Positions 9,027 through 17,352 of a stretch of DNA of 40,891 nucleotides are shown in pieces. The notes beneath the pieces are model-generated. The model did no database searches. It saw only the letters and a list, made by a program, of their open reading frames with translations, and was not told where the DNA came from. Every line of letters begins with the position of its first letter. The first letter of the stretch is position 1. Origin of the DNA: JASGCL01 sp965262775 (GTDB lineage: Bacteria; Pseudomonadota; Alphaproteobacteria; JASGCL01). Position numbers and translations under genes: made by a program. The stretch spans positions 1 to 40,891 of the forward strand of contig CBDHFT010000004.1 of NCBI GenBank assembly GCA_965262775.1, written 5' to 3'.

Positions 9027-9043
9027 ATTTTATTTTTTACCTG

Positions 9044-9073
9044 TTGCCCATGACAACCGAATTGGTGTATAGT
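9044..9073 (+). promoter_or_regulatory. Predicted sigma70 promoter of metC
   Basis: TTGCCC at 9044-9049 and TATAGT at 9068-9073 are separated by 18 bases. Transcription would begin around 9080, only a few bases before the metC ATG at 9084, so the message could be leaderless. The elements lie inside the inverted repeat 9047-9088. Confidence 0.45.
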
Positions 9074-9088
9074 TCGGCTTGTTATGGG
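9047..9088 (+). promoter_or_regulatory. Long inverted repeat covering the metC start codon
   Basis: The left arm CCCATGACAACCGAA (9047-9061) pairs with the right arm (9073-9088, TTCGG-C-TTGTTATGGG) across an 11-base loop. That gives 15 pairs with one G-U and one bulged C. The metC ATG (9084-9086) lies in the right arm and no Shine-Dalgarno is visible. As DNA it could be a repressor operator spanning the -10 region; as RNA (if transcription starts upstream) it would hide the start codon. It could also end transcription of the aldehyde dehydrogenase gene, but no T-run follows. Confidence 0.6.
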
Positions 9089-10328
9089 TAAGAGTGCTAG
9101 GGATAATAATTTTCGATTAGATACCAAATTGGTGTTGGCGGGGCGCGACCATGACGACAATAAATATGACGGCGTGGGGATAGTCAACCCGCCGATATAT
9201 CGCGCCAGCACTATTTTATACAAAACCCTTGACCATATCTTGGGGCATAAAAAACAAGAATTCACCTATGGGCGACACGGCACGGTGCCCGCGGCTAATT
9301 TGTGCCAAGCCATCACCCAATTGGAACAGGGGCATGGCACGGTGCTTACCCCGTGCGGGTTGAATGCCATCACGACTTTGTTTTTTTCTGTCTTGCCGTT
9401 GAAAAAAAATCCCGCCGTTTTGATTACCGATAATACTTACGAACCCGTCAGGAATTTTGCGCGCGACATGTTGACGCCCATGGGGGTGCAGGTAATATAT
9501 TTTGACCCGATGGATTTGCCAACTTTAGAAAAAAAAATTGCCGAGCATGAAAAAAATTTGGTGCTGGTATGGTTAGAAAGCCCAGGCTCACAAAGTTTCG
9601 AAATATGCGATGTTCCCGCGATTGTCGCCCTGGCGCGGGCAAAAAATATTTTGGTGGCGTCTGACAACACCTGGGGCGCGGGGGTTTTCTTCAATCCCAT
9701 AAAATACGGGGTGAATTTTGTCATGCAATCCTTAACCAAATATGTTGGGGGCCACGCCGACAGCTTGATGGGTTCGGTCACCGCCGATAATGCAGAAAAT
9801 TATGCCCTGCTCGACAGGGCGCGGCGTGCCCTGGGTATTTCGGTTTCGGCTGACGATTGTTATATGATGTTGCGCGGCCTGCATAGTTTGACCATTCGCC
9901 TACGCCACCATGAATCATCAACCCTGTGGCTGTTGGAAAAATTAAAAACAGTAAAACAGGTGCGCCGTATTTTGCACCCCGCCATGCCCGACAGCCCAGG
10001 GCATAGGTTTTGGCAACGCGATTTTTCGGGTTCGGCGGGTTTGTTTGCCGTGGTGGTTGACGGCTTGCCAAAAAATAAGCTGGCTGATTTTTTGGATAAC
10101 ATGCAACTTTTTAAAATGGGATTTTCCTGGGGTGGGATGGAAAGTTTGATTTTGCCGCAATGCCCCGTGCGCAGTGTCACGCCATGGACCATGTCATCCA
10201 CCCTAGCCAATATTTTGGCTGACGGCGGCGGGGGCGAAGGGATTCTGCTACGCCTGCAAATTGGGTTGGAGGATAAAGAGGATTTGTGGCAAGATTTGCA
10301 AGCGGCATTCGAGCGAGCCTATCATTAA
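9084..10328 (+). CDS. metC: Cystathionine beta-lyase (PLP-dependent)
   Basis: This 414-residue enzyme of the Cys/Met metabolism PLP family cleaves cystathionine to homocysteine, pyruvate and ammonia. Key features are the N-terminal DTKLVLAGRD, NPPIYRAST, the phosphate-binding Tyr/Arg in TYGRHGTVP (61-69), the PLP-facing SDNTWGAG (193-200), and SLTKYVGGHADSLMGS with the Schiff-base Lys219. The C-terminal FSWGGMESL is typical of the beta-lyase branch. ATG 9084 is the only ATG that preserves the conserved N terminus; it has no visible ribosome binding site and sits in a hairpin. Other members of the family (gamma-synthase, gamma-lyase) are less likely. Neighbours give no further metabolic context. 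Confidence 0.9.
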   Translation: MGKSARDNNFRLDTKLVLAGRDHDDNKYDGVGIVNPPIYRASTILYKTLDHILGHKKQEFTYGRHGTVPAANLCQAITQLEQGHGTVLTPCGLNAITTLFFSVLPLKKNPAVLITDNTYEPVRNFARDMLTPMGVQVIYFDPMDLPTLEKKIAEHEKNLVLVWLESPGSQSFEICDVPAIVALARAKNILVASDNTWGAGVFFNPIKYGVNFVMQSLTKYVGGHADSLMGSVTADNAENYALLDRARRALGISVSADDCYMMLRGLHSLTIRLRHHESSTLWLLEKLKTVKQVRRILHPAMPDSPGHRFWQRDFSGSAGLFAVVVDGLPKNKLADFLDNMQLFKMGFSWGGMESLILPQCPVRSVTPWTMSSTLANILADGGGGEGILLRLQIGLEDKEDLWQDLQAAFERAYH

Positions 10329-10460
10329 CAGGGGGCTTAGGCGGAGAACAAAAAAAGGAACAGGAAGAAAACGGAGGCTGGGTGTATTTTCTCGGTGATT
10401 TCTGCTATAGCATGATACCATCAGCCATCCATTTTTATCACATAACAATAGTATAAAAAA

Positions 10461-11429
10461 ATGTCTAACAAGAACATGGTTCAGCAATCCCCGCGGCATC
10501 CCGAAAAAAATCATCGGCCTGACCAAGTAAGCGTTGATAAACCCGATTGGTTGCGGGTGCGGGTGATGGCAACCCCGAGCGAGGCCTGGCGCGCCACCGA
10601 AAAAATTGTCAAGGATTACAATTTGCACACCGTTTGTGCCGAGGCGGCCTGCCCCAATATTCACGAATGTTGGCAAAAAAAACACGCGACATTCATGATA
10701 ATGGGCGACACCTGCACCCGTGCTTGCAGTTTTTGCTACGTCAAAACTGGCCGCCCCAAATTTTTAGACGCGAAGGAGCCCGCCAATATTGCCACCGCGG
10801 TTAAGTTGATGAATTTGTCGCATGTTGTGATAACATCGGTCGACAGGGATGATTTGGATGACGGCGGGGCCGAGCATTTTAAAAAAGTCATTGTCGCGGT
10901 GCGCCAAGAAAACCCCAACACGACGATAGAAATCCTGACGCCCGATTTTAAACAAAAACGCGGCGCGGCACAAATCATAGCGCAATATCCGCCCGATGTT
11001 TTTAATCACAATTTGGAAACCGTGCCACGTTTTTACGCCAGTTTTCGCCCTGGCGCGCGTTATTATACATCGCTGGCCCTGTTAGAAAAAATAAAAGAAA
11101 TGGTGCCAAATATTTTTACCAAAACGGGCTTGATGTTGGGTTTGGGCGAAGAACGCAACGAAGTCATTCAAGTGATGGATGATGCGCGGGCCGCGGGGGT
11201 GGATTTTTTAACCCTGGGGCAATATTTGCAACCAACCAAAAAACATGCCGCGGTTAAAAAATTTTGGTCGCAACAAGAATTTGACGACTTGGCAAGCCTT
11301 GCCCGTGCCAAGGGTTTTTTGATGGTGGCGGCCAGCCCCTTCACGCGGTCGTCTTATCATGCGGGGGATGATTTTAAAAAACTGCAAGCAGCCCGAACGG
11401 TTCAACAAACAACGGAAAACAAATTATAA
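10461..11429 (+). CDS. lipA: Lipoyl synthase (radical SAM)
   Basis: This enzyme inserts two sulfur atoms into protein-bound octanoyl groups to make lipoyl cofactors for PDH and related complexes. The auxiliary cluster cysteines are C59, C64 and C70 (CAEAACPNIHEC). The radical-SAM cluster is C85-x3-C89-x2-C92 (CTRACSFC). TSVDRDDLDDGGAEHF, the MLGLGE block and the C-terminal RSSYHA (serine ligand of the auxiliary cluster) are all present. At 322 residues it is full length. It lies two bases before the next gene, implying co-transcription with the downstream membrane-protein genes. Which protein carries the target lipoyl domain of PDH is unclear here, because the local E2 lacks one. Confidence 0.95.
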   Translation: MSNKNMVQQSPRHPEKNHRPDQVSVDKPDWLRVRVMATPSEAWRATEKIVKDYNLHTVCAEAACPNIHECWQKKHATFMIMGDTCTRACSFCYVKTGRPKFLDAKEPANIATAVKLMNLSHVVITSVDRDDLDDGGAEHFKKVIVAVRQENPNTTIEILTPDFKQKRGAAQIIAQYPPDVFNHNLETVPRFYASFRPGARYYTSLALLEKIKEMVPNIFTKTGLMLGLGEERNEVIQVMDDARAAGVDFLTLGQYLQPTKKHAAVKKFWSQQEFDDLASLARAKGFLMVAASPFTRSSYHAGDDFKKLQAARTVQQTTENKL

Positions 11430-11431
11430 AC

Positions 11432-12415
11432 ATGTTCAAACGAAAAAAAAACCTAAGCGCGCAACATGGTGCCCATGCGGCCCATGGCCAAACGGGGCAA
11501 ACGCCGATAAAAAAAATATCGCGTTGGCAAGTTTTTTTTAAATTGCTGATGGCGAGCGTGCCCTATTACCTGCCGTTGGTTATTTATTGTTTTGATCTAT
11601 GGCTCAAAAAATATTTTAACCAACCAAGCCTGAATGATATGGCCGAATATTTTTTAAACACTGGTTGGGGCGCGGCGCCGCGTGATATATATGCGACCTT
11701 TATTCTATGGGTGTTTATTATTCCTGGGGCGGCGGCTTTTGGTTGCGCCCTGGCGATGGTGGTGGTGCGGCTTATTATTTACGCGGGGGCGCAAATTGCT
11801 TTTGGTATGATGATGCCTGCCTTCCTCACCAACGAACAAAGTTTCTTTTACGCCATTTTGAAAAAGATTTTGCCGCCCCATGTTATTGCGCCCGCCACAC
11901 CCTTGGTTAATAATGTTTTATCAAAACTGGTTAACCATGTTATTTTTTTAATCAAATGGTTGCTGATAATTATTTTTATCGCCATCAACGGCGTGCGTTT
12001 GACGCGCGATATAAAATTAAAAGAATTTTTGGATGGTCCGCAAAAAACCGCCATTATCAACAATGTTCAAGACGGCATGACCGACAGGGGGCGCGGGTTA
12101 TTAAAACGCATGTTACCCTTTGCCCATGATAGAATTGATAAGATGTTCCCCGTCCGAAACAAAGACGACCAGCAAAATAACGACCAACCTGGTAATGACG
12201 GCAACATGGCAACCCCGCCCGCCCCTAGCATTGGCCCAAGCAATGTTGCGCCAACCAATTCCCCAACGCCGCTTCCCAATAATACACCCAATAATTCGCC
12301 TAATAATTCTCCCGCTTCGCCTGCCCCTACCGCTACGCCCGCCGCGCCCTATTCGCCTATGCCGAGCATAACGCCACCCAATCCCACGCCGCTTAAACCT
12401 CAACGCGCACCTTAA
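11432..12415 (+). CDS. Membrane protein with Pro/Asn/Ala-rich tail, related to the N-terminal region of the next gene
   Basis: The 327-residue protein has a basic N terminus, about four transmembrane helices (around 30-200) and a long low-complexity tail from about residue 235 (NNTPNNSPNNSPASPAP and similar). The start of the membrane part, VPYYLPLVIYCFDLWLKKYF, parallels LPYYLPFALYGFHSWLWLNF in the phosphoglycerol-transferase-like protein at 12481-14226. Both then have a short amphipathic stretch and a second helix, so the two probably share a membrane domain. This protein lacks the sulfatase-fold catalytic domain. It starts two bases after lipA. It may assist or regulate its neighbour (inference); no family name known. 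Confidence 0.72.
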   Translation: MFKRKKNLSAQHGAHAAHGQTGQTPIKKISRWQVFFKLLMASVPYYLPLVIYCFDLWLKKYFNQPSLNDMAEYFLNTGWGAAPRDIYATFILWVFIIPGAAAFGCALAMVVVRLIIYAGAQIAFGMMMPAFLTNEQSFFYAILKKILPPHVIAPATPLVNNVLSKLVNHVIFLIKWLLIIIFIAINGVRLTRDIKLKEFLDGPQKTAIINNVQDGMTDRGRGLLKRMLPFAHDRIDKMFPVRNKDDQQNNDQPGNDGNMATPPAPSIGPSNVAPTNSPTPLPNNTPNNSPNNSPASPAPTATPAAPYSPMPSITPPNPTPLKPQRAP

Positions 12416-12480
12416 ATAAGCAATAATCTTAAATTATAAAGTAATTTGACAAAAATATCTTTATAACTTACAACCAAAAA

Positions 12481-14226
12481 ATGCAGGCAGATAATAACAG
12501 GCCATTCAAAACCACAAACCCTGAAGATTTTGGTGATGTTTTCGAAGGGGGCGGTGCTGGCGCAGGCCCTAGATTCCGTATAAAACCCTTACATTTGTTG
12601 CTGGGGTTGTTGCCCTATTACTTGCCATTTGCCCTCTACGGCTTTCACAGTTGGCTTTGGCTTAATTTTAGCGGCCCGACCATGGAAACTATTTCCATGC
12701 TTTTGATGTTCGGCTCCAAGGGTTTGGAAGCCCCTGCCTATTACACCCGCACGGGCTTGGTTTACATGGTGTTGGTGCCGTTGATTGTATCTTTTATTCT
12801 TTCGTTGTTTGACCAATGGCTGCGCCTATGGTTAAAAAACCGCGCGACCAGCGACAGGGCAGTAAAAAAAATTGACCGCGCGGGTTGGTGGATAAAGTTT
12901 TTATTGGTCACGGTGTTAGCGGCGGTGAGCGTTGCCATATTTTGGTCGGGGGCGGCGGGAACGGCCTACATGCGCAATCATTTTGTTCTTAAGAAGCATC
13001 CCGATTATTTTCAACAAAATTATGTTGACCCCAAAAATGTTTCACTGACCGTGCCGAAACAGAAAAAAAACTTGGTGATAATATATGTCGAAAGTTTGGA
13101 AGATAGTTTTAAAGACCCCGCCTATTATGGTCGCAATTTGTTAGCTGGACTCCAAGGGGTGGAGGATAAATCGCTCGTCCCACATTTTAATACTGTGGGC
13201 ACCGCCGTCCATACCCAGGCTGGTCATATTGCCACGCAATGTGGCATTCCTATCAAATCGGTTTTCTTTACCAATATTAACAATGCCCAGGGGGAGGTTA
13301 GTTTGTTGCAAAATGCTGTTTGCTTAAGCGATATTTTGAAAAAACACGGTTATCATAATGTCTTCATGCAAGCCGCCTATCGCAATTCGGCGGGGTTGGG
13401 CGATTTTTACACCGCCGACCACGGTTTTGATGAAGCCTATCATATGGAAGACTTCCAACGAAACGGTTATGGCAAAGAAATTTCTGAAAAACAGGGGCAG
13501 TGGGGATTGCACGATAAATATATTTTTGAAGAAGGTTATCAAAAATTAGCAACCTTACAAAACAAAAGAAAAACGGATGGTTCGCCATTTTTTCTTATTA
13601 TCACCACCATCGACATGCACCTCCCCGCCAACAGTTCTTGCACCGCCAACCTGTCCCACAAGGTTGATAACCTTGATAAAGTGGTGGAATGCACCGCGCA
13701 ATATGCCAACGAATTTTTTAACAAAGCCGAAAAAAATGGTTTGTTGAAGGATACCGAAGTTTTGTTCATGGGCGACCACCGCATGGCGGCGATGGCCCAT
13801 GTTGATATTAATAAATGGAACAAAGATTATCCGCGCCGCGAAGTTTACGGTTTCTTCTATAATCACAAATCAACCCGCGCCGCGCGCCAAGAAATAACCC
13901 ACTACGATATTTTTCCCAGCCTGCTCGACCTGATGGGGTTCAAGGTTGGGGGCGGGCGTTTGGGTTTTGGTTATTCGTTGTTTCAAGATATTCCCAATGT
14001 ACCAACCATCGCCCAGCAACGCCAGATTGTGGTCAAGTCATTATATGTTTCGCCCTTTTACCTACGACTTTGGGCTTTGCCCGATGACGCCAGGAAGCAA
14101 TATATGCAACCGATGTTGGCTCCCGCCCTTGCCCCCGAAGTGAAAAAAATAAAAAAACTTGCCCCCGCCAAACCAAGCGCGCCCGAGCCCAGCACACCCG
14201 AGCCAAGCACGCCCGATGCCAATTAA
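12481..14226 (+). CDS. LTA-synthase/OpgB-like phosphoglycerol transferase (sulfatase fold)
   Basis: The N-terminal membrane region (about residues 35-160, roughly three to four helices) is followed by a periplasmic alkaline-phosphatase-superfamily domain. Motifs follow phosphoglycerol transferase I (OpgB/MdoB): KNLVIIYVESLEDSF with metal ligand Glu204, the nucleophile block HTQAGHIATQCGIP with Thr245, AVCLSDILKKHGYHNVFM, DHGFDEAYH, IITTIDMHLP and the metal-binding LFMGDH. Such enzymes move phosphoglycerol from lipid to membrane-derived glucans or other envelope polymers; the actual acceptor here is unknown. The C-terminal tail is low complexity with repeated PEPSTP units. It lies 65 bases after its membrane-domain relative. 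opgB is a fair guess, but LTA-synthase-family sulfatase is the safer name. Confidence 0.82.
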   Translation: MQADNNRPFKTTNPEDFGDVFEGGGAGAGPRFRIKPLHLLLGLLPYYLPFALYGFHSWLWLNFSGPTMETISMLLMFGSKGLEAPAYYTRTGLVYMVLVPLIVSFILSLFDQWLRLWLKNRATSDRAVKKIDRAGWWIKFLLVTVLAAVSVAIFWSGAAGTAYMRNHFVLKKHPDYFQQNYVDPKNVSLTVPKQKKNLVIIYVESLEDSFKDPAYYGRNLLAGLQGVEDKSLVPHFNTVGTAVHTQAGHIATQCGIPIKSVFFTNINNAQGEVSLLQNAVCLSDILKKHGYHNVFMQAAYRNSAGLGDFYTADHGFDEAYHMEDFQRNGYGKEISEKQGQWGLHDKYIFEEGYQKLATLQNKRKTDGSPFFLIITTIDMHLPANSSCTANLSHKVDNLDKVVECTAQYANEFFNKAEKNGLLKDTEVLFMGDHRMAAMAHVDINKWNKDYPRREVYGFFYNHKSTRAARQEITHYDIFPSLLDLMGFKVGGGRLGFGYSLFQDIPNVPTIAQQRQIVVKSLYVSPFYLRLWALPDDARKQYMQPMLAPALAPEVKKIKKLAPAKPSAPEPSTPEPSTPDAN

Positions 14227-14379
14227 AAAGCGAACAACGGCAAATAACAAGTTGCATTATTGCGCAAATCATTTTAATAATGGTGGGTTATAAAATTACA
14301 GCAATCATTCCTACCAATCATTTTAATATTTGGATAAATCTATATGGGGCTTCATCATTTCTTCTGCCTATCGCGCCGC

Positions 14380-15246
14380 ATGATTAAAAAACCCGCGCCA
14401 CGCGCGCTGGTTATCGCTTTGGTGCTTTCTTTTTTTTCGCCAGGCCGCGGCGATTTTCAAACTTCGCGCTTTGATGCGTGGCTTGCCCCCAGTGCCCAGG
14501 CGCAGGAAGTTATGAAAAGCGATAAGCCCAATCCACCCGCCAGCCCCGCACCGATTAGCATGACATCGAAGGATGTTCCTTTACCCCCACCGTCCGACAA
14601 ATTGGGTTTATTTTTAAAGGGCGGTCTTGCGATTATTATGCCCTTCGATGAAACGGGTTATTTGCGCGGCGTCAACGATACGGCTGGCGCGCCAAGCAAC
14701 CGCGTCACCAACAGTTTTGAACTTGGCTATGCCCCCACGATTTCATTGGGTTATGATTTTAATAAAAATTATTCTGCCGAAGTTAATTTTCTTTATTATG
14801 GCAACAATGCAACCATGTCCCTCACCAGTGTGGGCCAGGTTAGCAAGGTAACGTTGGCCAATTATTTGGTGACGGTTGACCAATCTTACCATGGTATCAA
14901 TATTTGGCAATTTGCATTTCCGTTGCGGTTGGGCGTCGGGGTGCTGGCCTGGCGCACCGAGGGGATCCATACCTACGCTGGCAAGACATTCATCCCCACC
15001 AATCCTGATATAAGCAAAAGCGGCACCAATTTTGTTTTAAAGGTTGGGGCGGGGGTAAAATTTAACATCCTACGTAATTTTTCAATATTCAGCACGATGG
15101 ATGTTGAAACAAGATTCGACTATTATTTTGTGTTTGGCGACAGGCGCAACACCAATATCGGCTCGGGTTCGGAATTGCTGTTGGCCAAGGATTTTGGTTC
15201 GGGCGGCATTGGTTCGTTCCTGGTTGATTTTAAATTGGGCTTTTAA
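14380..15246 (+). CDS. Predicted outer-membrane beta-barrel protein (opacity/Omp25-like fold)
   Basis: From ATG 14380 (the ATG at 14344 would add 12 residues) the protein has a basic N terminus, a hydrophobic core (ALVIALVLSFF) and a processing-like SAQAQ-EV. A Pro/Ser/Lys linker (PNPPASPAPISMTSKDVPL) precedes the barrel. The barrel part begins LGLFLKGGLAIIMPF and shows amphipathic strands such as PTISLGYDFNKNYSAEVNFL and FVLKVGAGVKFNILRNFSIF, ending in DFKLGF with terminal Phe. It does not share the blocks of the paralogous array further right, though the architecture (signal, linker, small barrel) is similar. No exact function assigned. Confidence 0.72.
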   Translation: MIKKPAPRALVIALVLSFFSPGRGDFQTSRFDAWLAPSAQAQEVMKSDKPNPPASPAPISMTSKDVPLPPPSDKLGLFLKGGLAIIMPFDETGYLRGVNDTAGAPSNRVTNSFELGYAPTISLGYDFNKNYSAEVNFLYYGNNATMSLTSVGQVSKVTLANYLVTVDQSYHGINIWQFAFPLRLGVGVLAWRTEGIHTYAGKTFIPTNPDISKSGTNFVLKVGAGVKFNILRNFSIFSTMDVETRFDYYFVFGDRRNTNIGSGSELLLAKDFGSGGIGSFLVDFKLGF

Positions 15247-15288
15247 TTTCACACGGCTTATTTGATTTCATCTATCAATAATGCGCAA

Positions 15289-15317
15289 TTGCCTATTAAA
15301 CTTAAAAAGTGTATAAT
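15289..15317 (+). promoter_or_regulatory. Predicted sigma70 promoter before the 15356 gene and glpX
   Basis: TTGCCT (15289-15294) and TATAAT (15312-15317) are separated by exactly 17 bases. Transcription would begin near 15324, leaving a leader of about 30 bases with an AAGGAG ribosome binding site before ATG 15356. Confidence 0.65.
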
Positions 15318-15355
15318 TTTTATACCATCAAAACAAAGAGAAATAAGGAGAAAAC

Positions 15356-15709
15356 ATGCCCCAAAAAATAATTCCTGAATATTTTGCCGATACCACCATC
15401 AACCTGTCCTTGACCAGCGGTATGGTGCGTATTGATTTTGGTTCGGTTCAAACCGACCCCACCAATCCGCAAGCCGACCCCGAACTTTTGCCTTGCCATC
15501 GCTTGATTATGCCGCTCAATGGTTTTTTAAAAATGTTTGGCGATTTAAACGGCATGGTGCAAAAATTAGAACAAAATGGCGTGTTGGGCCGCACACAACA
15601 ACCCGCCCAAATGCCGCAAAATCCTCAAAATCCGCAACCCGCCGCCAACATGGCCAGCGATTTTAGACTGGATAGTCGCGGCTTACCCGAATCGGGCGCA
15701 AAGAAATAA
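15356..15709 (+). CDS. Small conserved-looking protein of unknown function
   Basis: The 117-residue soluble protein has a folded-looking N-terminal 75 residues (YFADTTINLSLTSGMVRIDF, LLPCHRLIMPLNGFLKMFGD) and a Gln/Asn/Pro-rich tail (PAQMPQNPQNPQPAANM). The DLNGMVQKLEQNGVL segment is probably helical. There is no signal peptide or membrane helix. The start is well supported by AAGGAG eight bases upstream and a 17-spaced promoter. It lies 21 bases before glpX, so the two are likely co-transcribed. I do not recognise a named family. Confidence 0.75.
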   Translation: MPQKIIPEYFADTTINLSLTSGMVRIDFGSVQTDPTNPQADPELLPCHRLIMPLNGFLKMFGDLNGMVQKLEQNGVLGRTQQPAQMPQNPQNPQPAANMASDFRLDSRGLPESGAKK

Positions 15710-15730
15710 TTTCTGATTGACGATATTATT

Positions 15731-16705
15731 ATGGAAATATCGCATTTAGAATTTTTGCATTCTCTCACCGCTAACACCGCGCGCAGCGTTTTGCCATGGT
15801 GGGGCAGTGGCGACAAAGAAAAAGCCGACGGGGTTTGCGTTCATTATTTGCGTAATGGGTTTAACACCGCGCCATTCCAGGTTGGGGTAGTAATTGGCGA
15901 AGGGGAAAAAGACAACGCCCCCGCCCTGTATCGTGGCGAAGTGCTTGGAACAAAAACCGCGCCGTATATTTATGATTTGGCGGTTGACCCGTTGGAATGC
16001 ACCAGTTTTTTTGCCAATGGTTTGGGCAATAGTTTGGTGGTGCTGGCGGTAACGCCAAAGGGCAGCATGATGGATTGCGGGCAAAGTTATTACATGGATA
16101 AAATCGCCCTGCCACCTTCGGCTAAAAATAAAATTGATAAAAGTTTTTTACAGGGCGCGGTGGATTATGAAAGATTTTTGCCGCACCTGGCCGATGTATT
16201 AGGAAAAAAAACCAAAGATTTGGTGATTTACATGTTGGATAAAGACCGCCATAGCAACATAAAAAAAGCCATCATAAGGCACGACGCCCGTATGATAGCC
16301 ATTCCCGCGGGGGATATTGCGGGGGCGGTGCTGGCCATGACGCAAACCCCTACCCATGCCGAACAATCAAACCATGGCAGTCTATTGGTCGATGCTTTGT
16401 TGGGGGTGGGGGGCTCGCCCGAAGGAATCATCGCCGCGGTGATAGCAAAAATTGTGGGTGCGGAATTTTTGGGGCGATTTGCGCCGCAATCAGACAATGA
16501 AAAAAAAATATTGGCAAAAGAAAATTACAATTTTGAAAAATGGTTTGGGGTTGATGATTTTATAACGGGCGACAACAAACAAAACATGGCGGTTATTTTA
16601 ACAGGCATCACGAACGGCATGGTGGTGCAGGGCATTTCGGCAAAAAAAGCCCAAAGCCTTATCGTCGCCAACGGCGCGGCCACCACGACCGATTATTTTT
16701 TTTAA
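15731..16705 (+). CDS. glpX: Fructose-1,6-bisphosphatase, class II (GlpX)
   Basis: This Mn/Mg-dependent phosphatase of gluconeogenesis, 324 residues, is full length for the class. Metal-site motifs are IGEGEKDNAPALYRGE (55-70) and DLAVDPLECT (82-91). The downstream GGSPEGIIAAVIAKIVGAEFLGR and the C-terminal ITNGMVVQGI match the family. The usual DPLEGT reads DPLECT here (Cys90 for the invariant-looking Gly), directly next to metal ligand Glu89. This may alter metal binding or redox sensitivity, or reflect a base error. Context fits: class II aldolase lies 650 bases downstream on the same strand. Some cyanobacterial and other GlpX enzymes also hydrolyse sedoheptulose bisphosphate, which cannot be judged here. 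Confidence 0.93.
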   Translation: MEISHLEFLHSLTANTARSVLPWWGSGDKEKADGVCVHYLRNGFNTAPFQVGVVIGEGEKDNAPALYRGEVLGTKTAPYIYDLAVDPLECTSFFANGLGNSLVVLAVTPKGSMMDCGQSYYMDKIALPPSAKNKIDKSFLQGAVDYERFLPHLADVLGKKTKDLVIYMLDKDRHSNIKKAIIRHDARMIAIPAGDIAGAVLAMTQTPTHAEQSNHGSLLVDALLGVGGSPEGIIAAVIAKIVGAEFLGRFAPQSDNEKKILAKENYNFEKWFGVDDFITGDNKQNMAVILTGITNGMVVQGISAKKAQSLIVANGAATTTDYFF

Positions 16706-16717
16706 AGAAAGTTCTAC

Positions 16718-16746
16718 TTGCTATACCACTTTATTTTTAGTATATT
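16718..16746 (+). promoter_or_regulatory. Predicted sigma70 promoter of the small membrane-protein pair
   Basis: TTGCTA (16718-16723) and TATATT (16741-16746) have a 17-base spacer. It lies just after the glpX stop and would serve the ORFs at 16783 and 16989. Confidence 0.5.
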
Positions 16747-16782
16747 ACACTTATACTTGCATTATTAAATAATCATAAAAAC

Positions 16783-16968
16783 ATGAAAAAAAATAAAACC
16801 TCATTAACTGGGATTACCAAAATTCTTTACAGGGCTGTTGCATTTGCTTTTATCGGTTACGCTGTGTCTCGCCATTTAGGGATAGACGCTAATACCGCCA
16901 CCGCAGTAAGCGCTGGGGGTTCGTTGGTGATAGCAAAGCTTGCCTCTTTAGTTAATATTAACATATAA
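16783..16968 (+). CDS. Small hydrophobic protein, unknown
   Basis: The 61-residue protein has a Lys-rich N terminus, one or two short hydrophobic segments (AVAFAFIGYAVSRHLGI and AGGSLVIAKLASLV) and a Thr/Ala/Gly-rich centre. It follows a promoter-like element with 17-base spacing. No clear ribosome binding site. AT-rich codons and small size resemble the other accessory membrane ORFs of the window. No family recognised; it could be a non-coding chance frame, but the promoter and the co-directional neighbour support it. Confidence 0.45.
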   Translation: MKKNKTSLTGITKILYRAVAFAFIGYAVSRHLGIDANTATAVSAGGSLVIAKLASLVNINI

Positions 16969-16988
16969 GGTTTTATTGGGGCAATTAT

Positions 16989-17303
16989 ATGGAACATATT
17001 TTTGAATGGGTAAGTTATGTTGTTATTATCGTTGCTGTGATTGGTGGATTTTTAGCTCCAGAAAAAAAAAGCAAGCATAAGATAAATTTTAATATTGAAG
17101 TCGCCTATACGATAGTAAATATGATTTATTTTCTTACCGTTTTGGTATATTTAATATATTCTATTTCATCAAAAGAAAAAATTAGTTTGCCCCATGACAT
17201 GATAGTCATCGGTGCATTAGGGGTGATTAATATCGTGGTGAGTATGTCGAGAGGCCTACCATTTGAATTTCTTAAAAAAAGAAAAAATAAAAACAAGCGA
17301 TAA
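16989..17303 (+). CDS. Small membrane protein, unknown
   Basis: The 104-residue protein has three predicted transmembrane helices (VSYVVIIVAVIGGFL, TIVNMIYFLTVLVYLIY, MIVIGALGVINIVVS) and a very basic tail (FLKKRKNKNKR). It lies 20 bases after the preceding small ORF, so the two may form an operon. No family recognised. It may be an accessory insertion between glpX and fba, which are functionally linked. Confidence 0.5.
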   Translation: MEHIFEWVSYVVIIVAVIGGFLAPEKKSKHKINFNIEVAYTIVNMIYFLTVLVYLIYSISSKEKISLPHDMIVIGALGVINIVVSMSRGLPFEFLKKRKNKNKR

Positions 17304-17315
17304 TTTTTTTTATTC

Positions 17316-17344
17316 TTGACCCGTGCCACGAAGTTAATTATGAA
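17316..17344 (+). promoter_or_regulatory. Predicted sigma70 promoter of fba
   Basis: TTGACC (17316-17321) and TATGAA (17339-17344) have a 17-base spacer. The predicted start near 17351 is two bases before ATG 17353, and no ribosome binding site is visible, so a leaderless transcript is possible. Confidence 0.45.
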
Positions 17345-17352
17345 TAAAAATC

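Noticed and set aside
9001..9090. SAM riboswitch before metC
   Set aside because: Only a single hairpin of 42 bases is present, with no multi-helix core or conserved riboswitch loops.
11359..11541. Short frame overlapping the lipA/membrane-protein junction
   Set aside because: It is out of frame with two well-supported genes and is explained by their coding bias.
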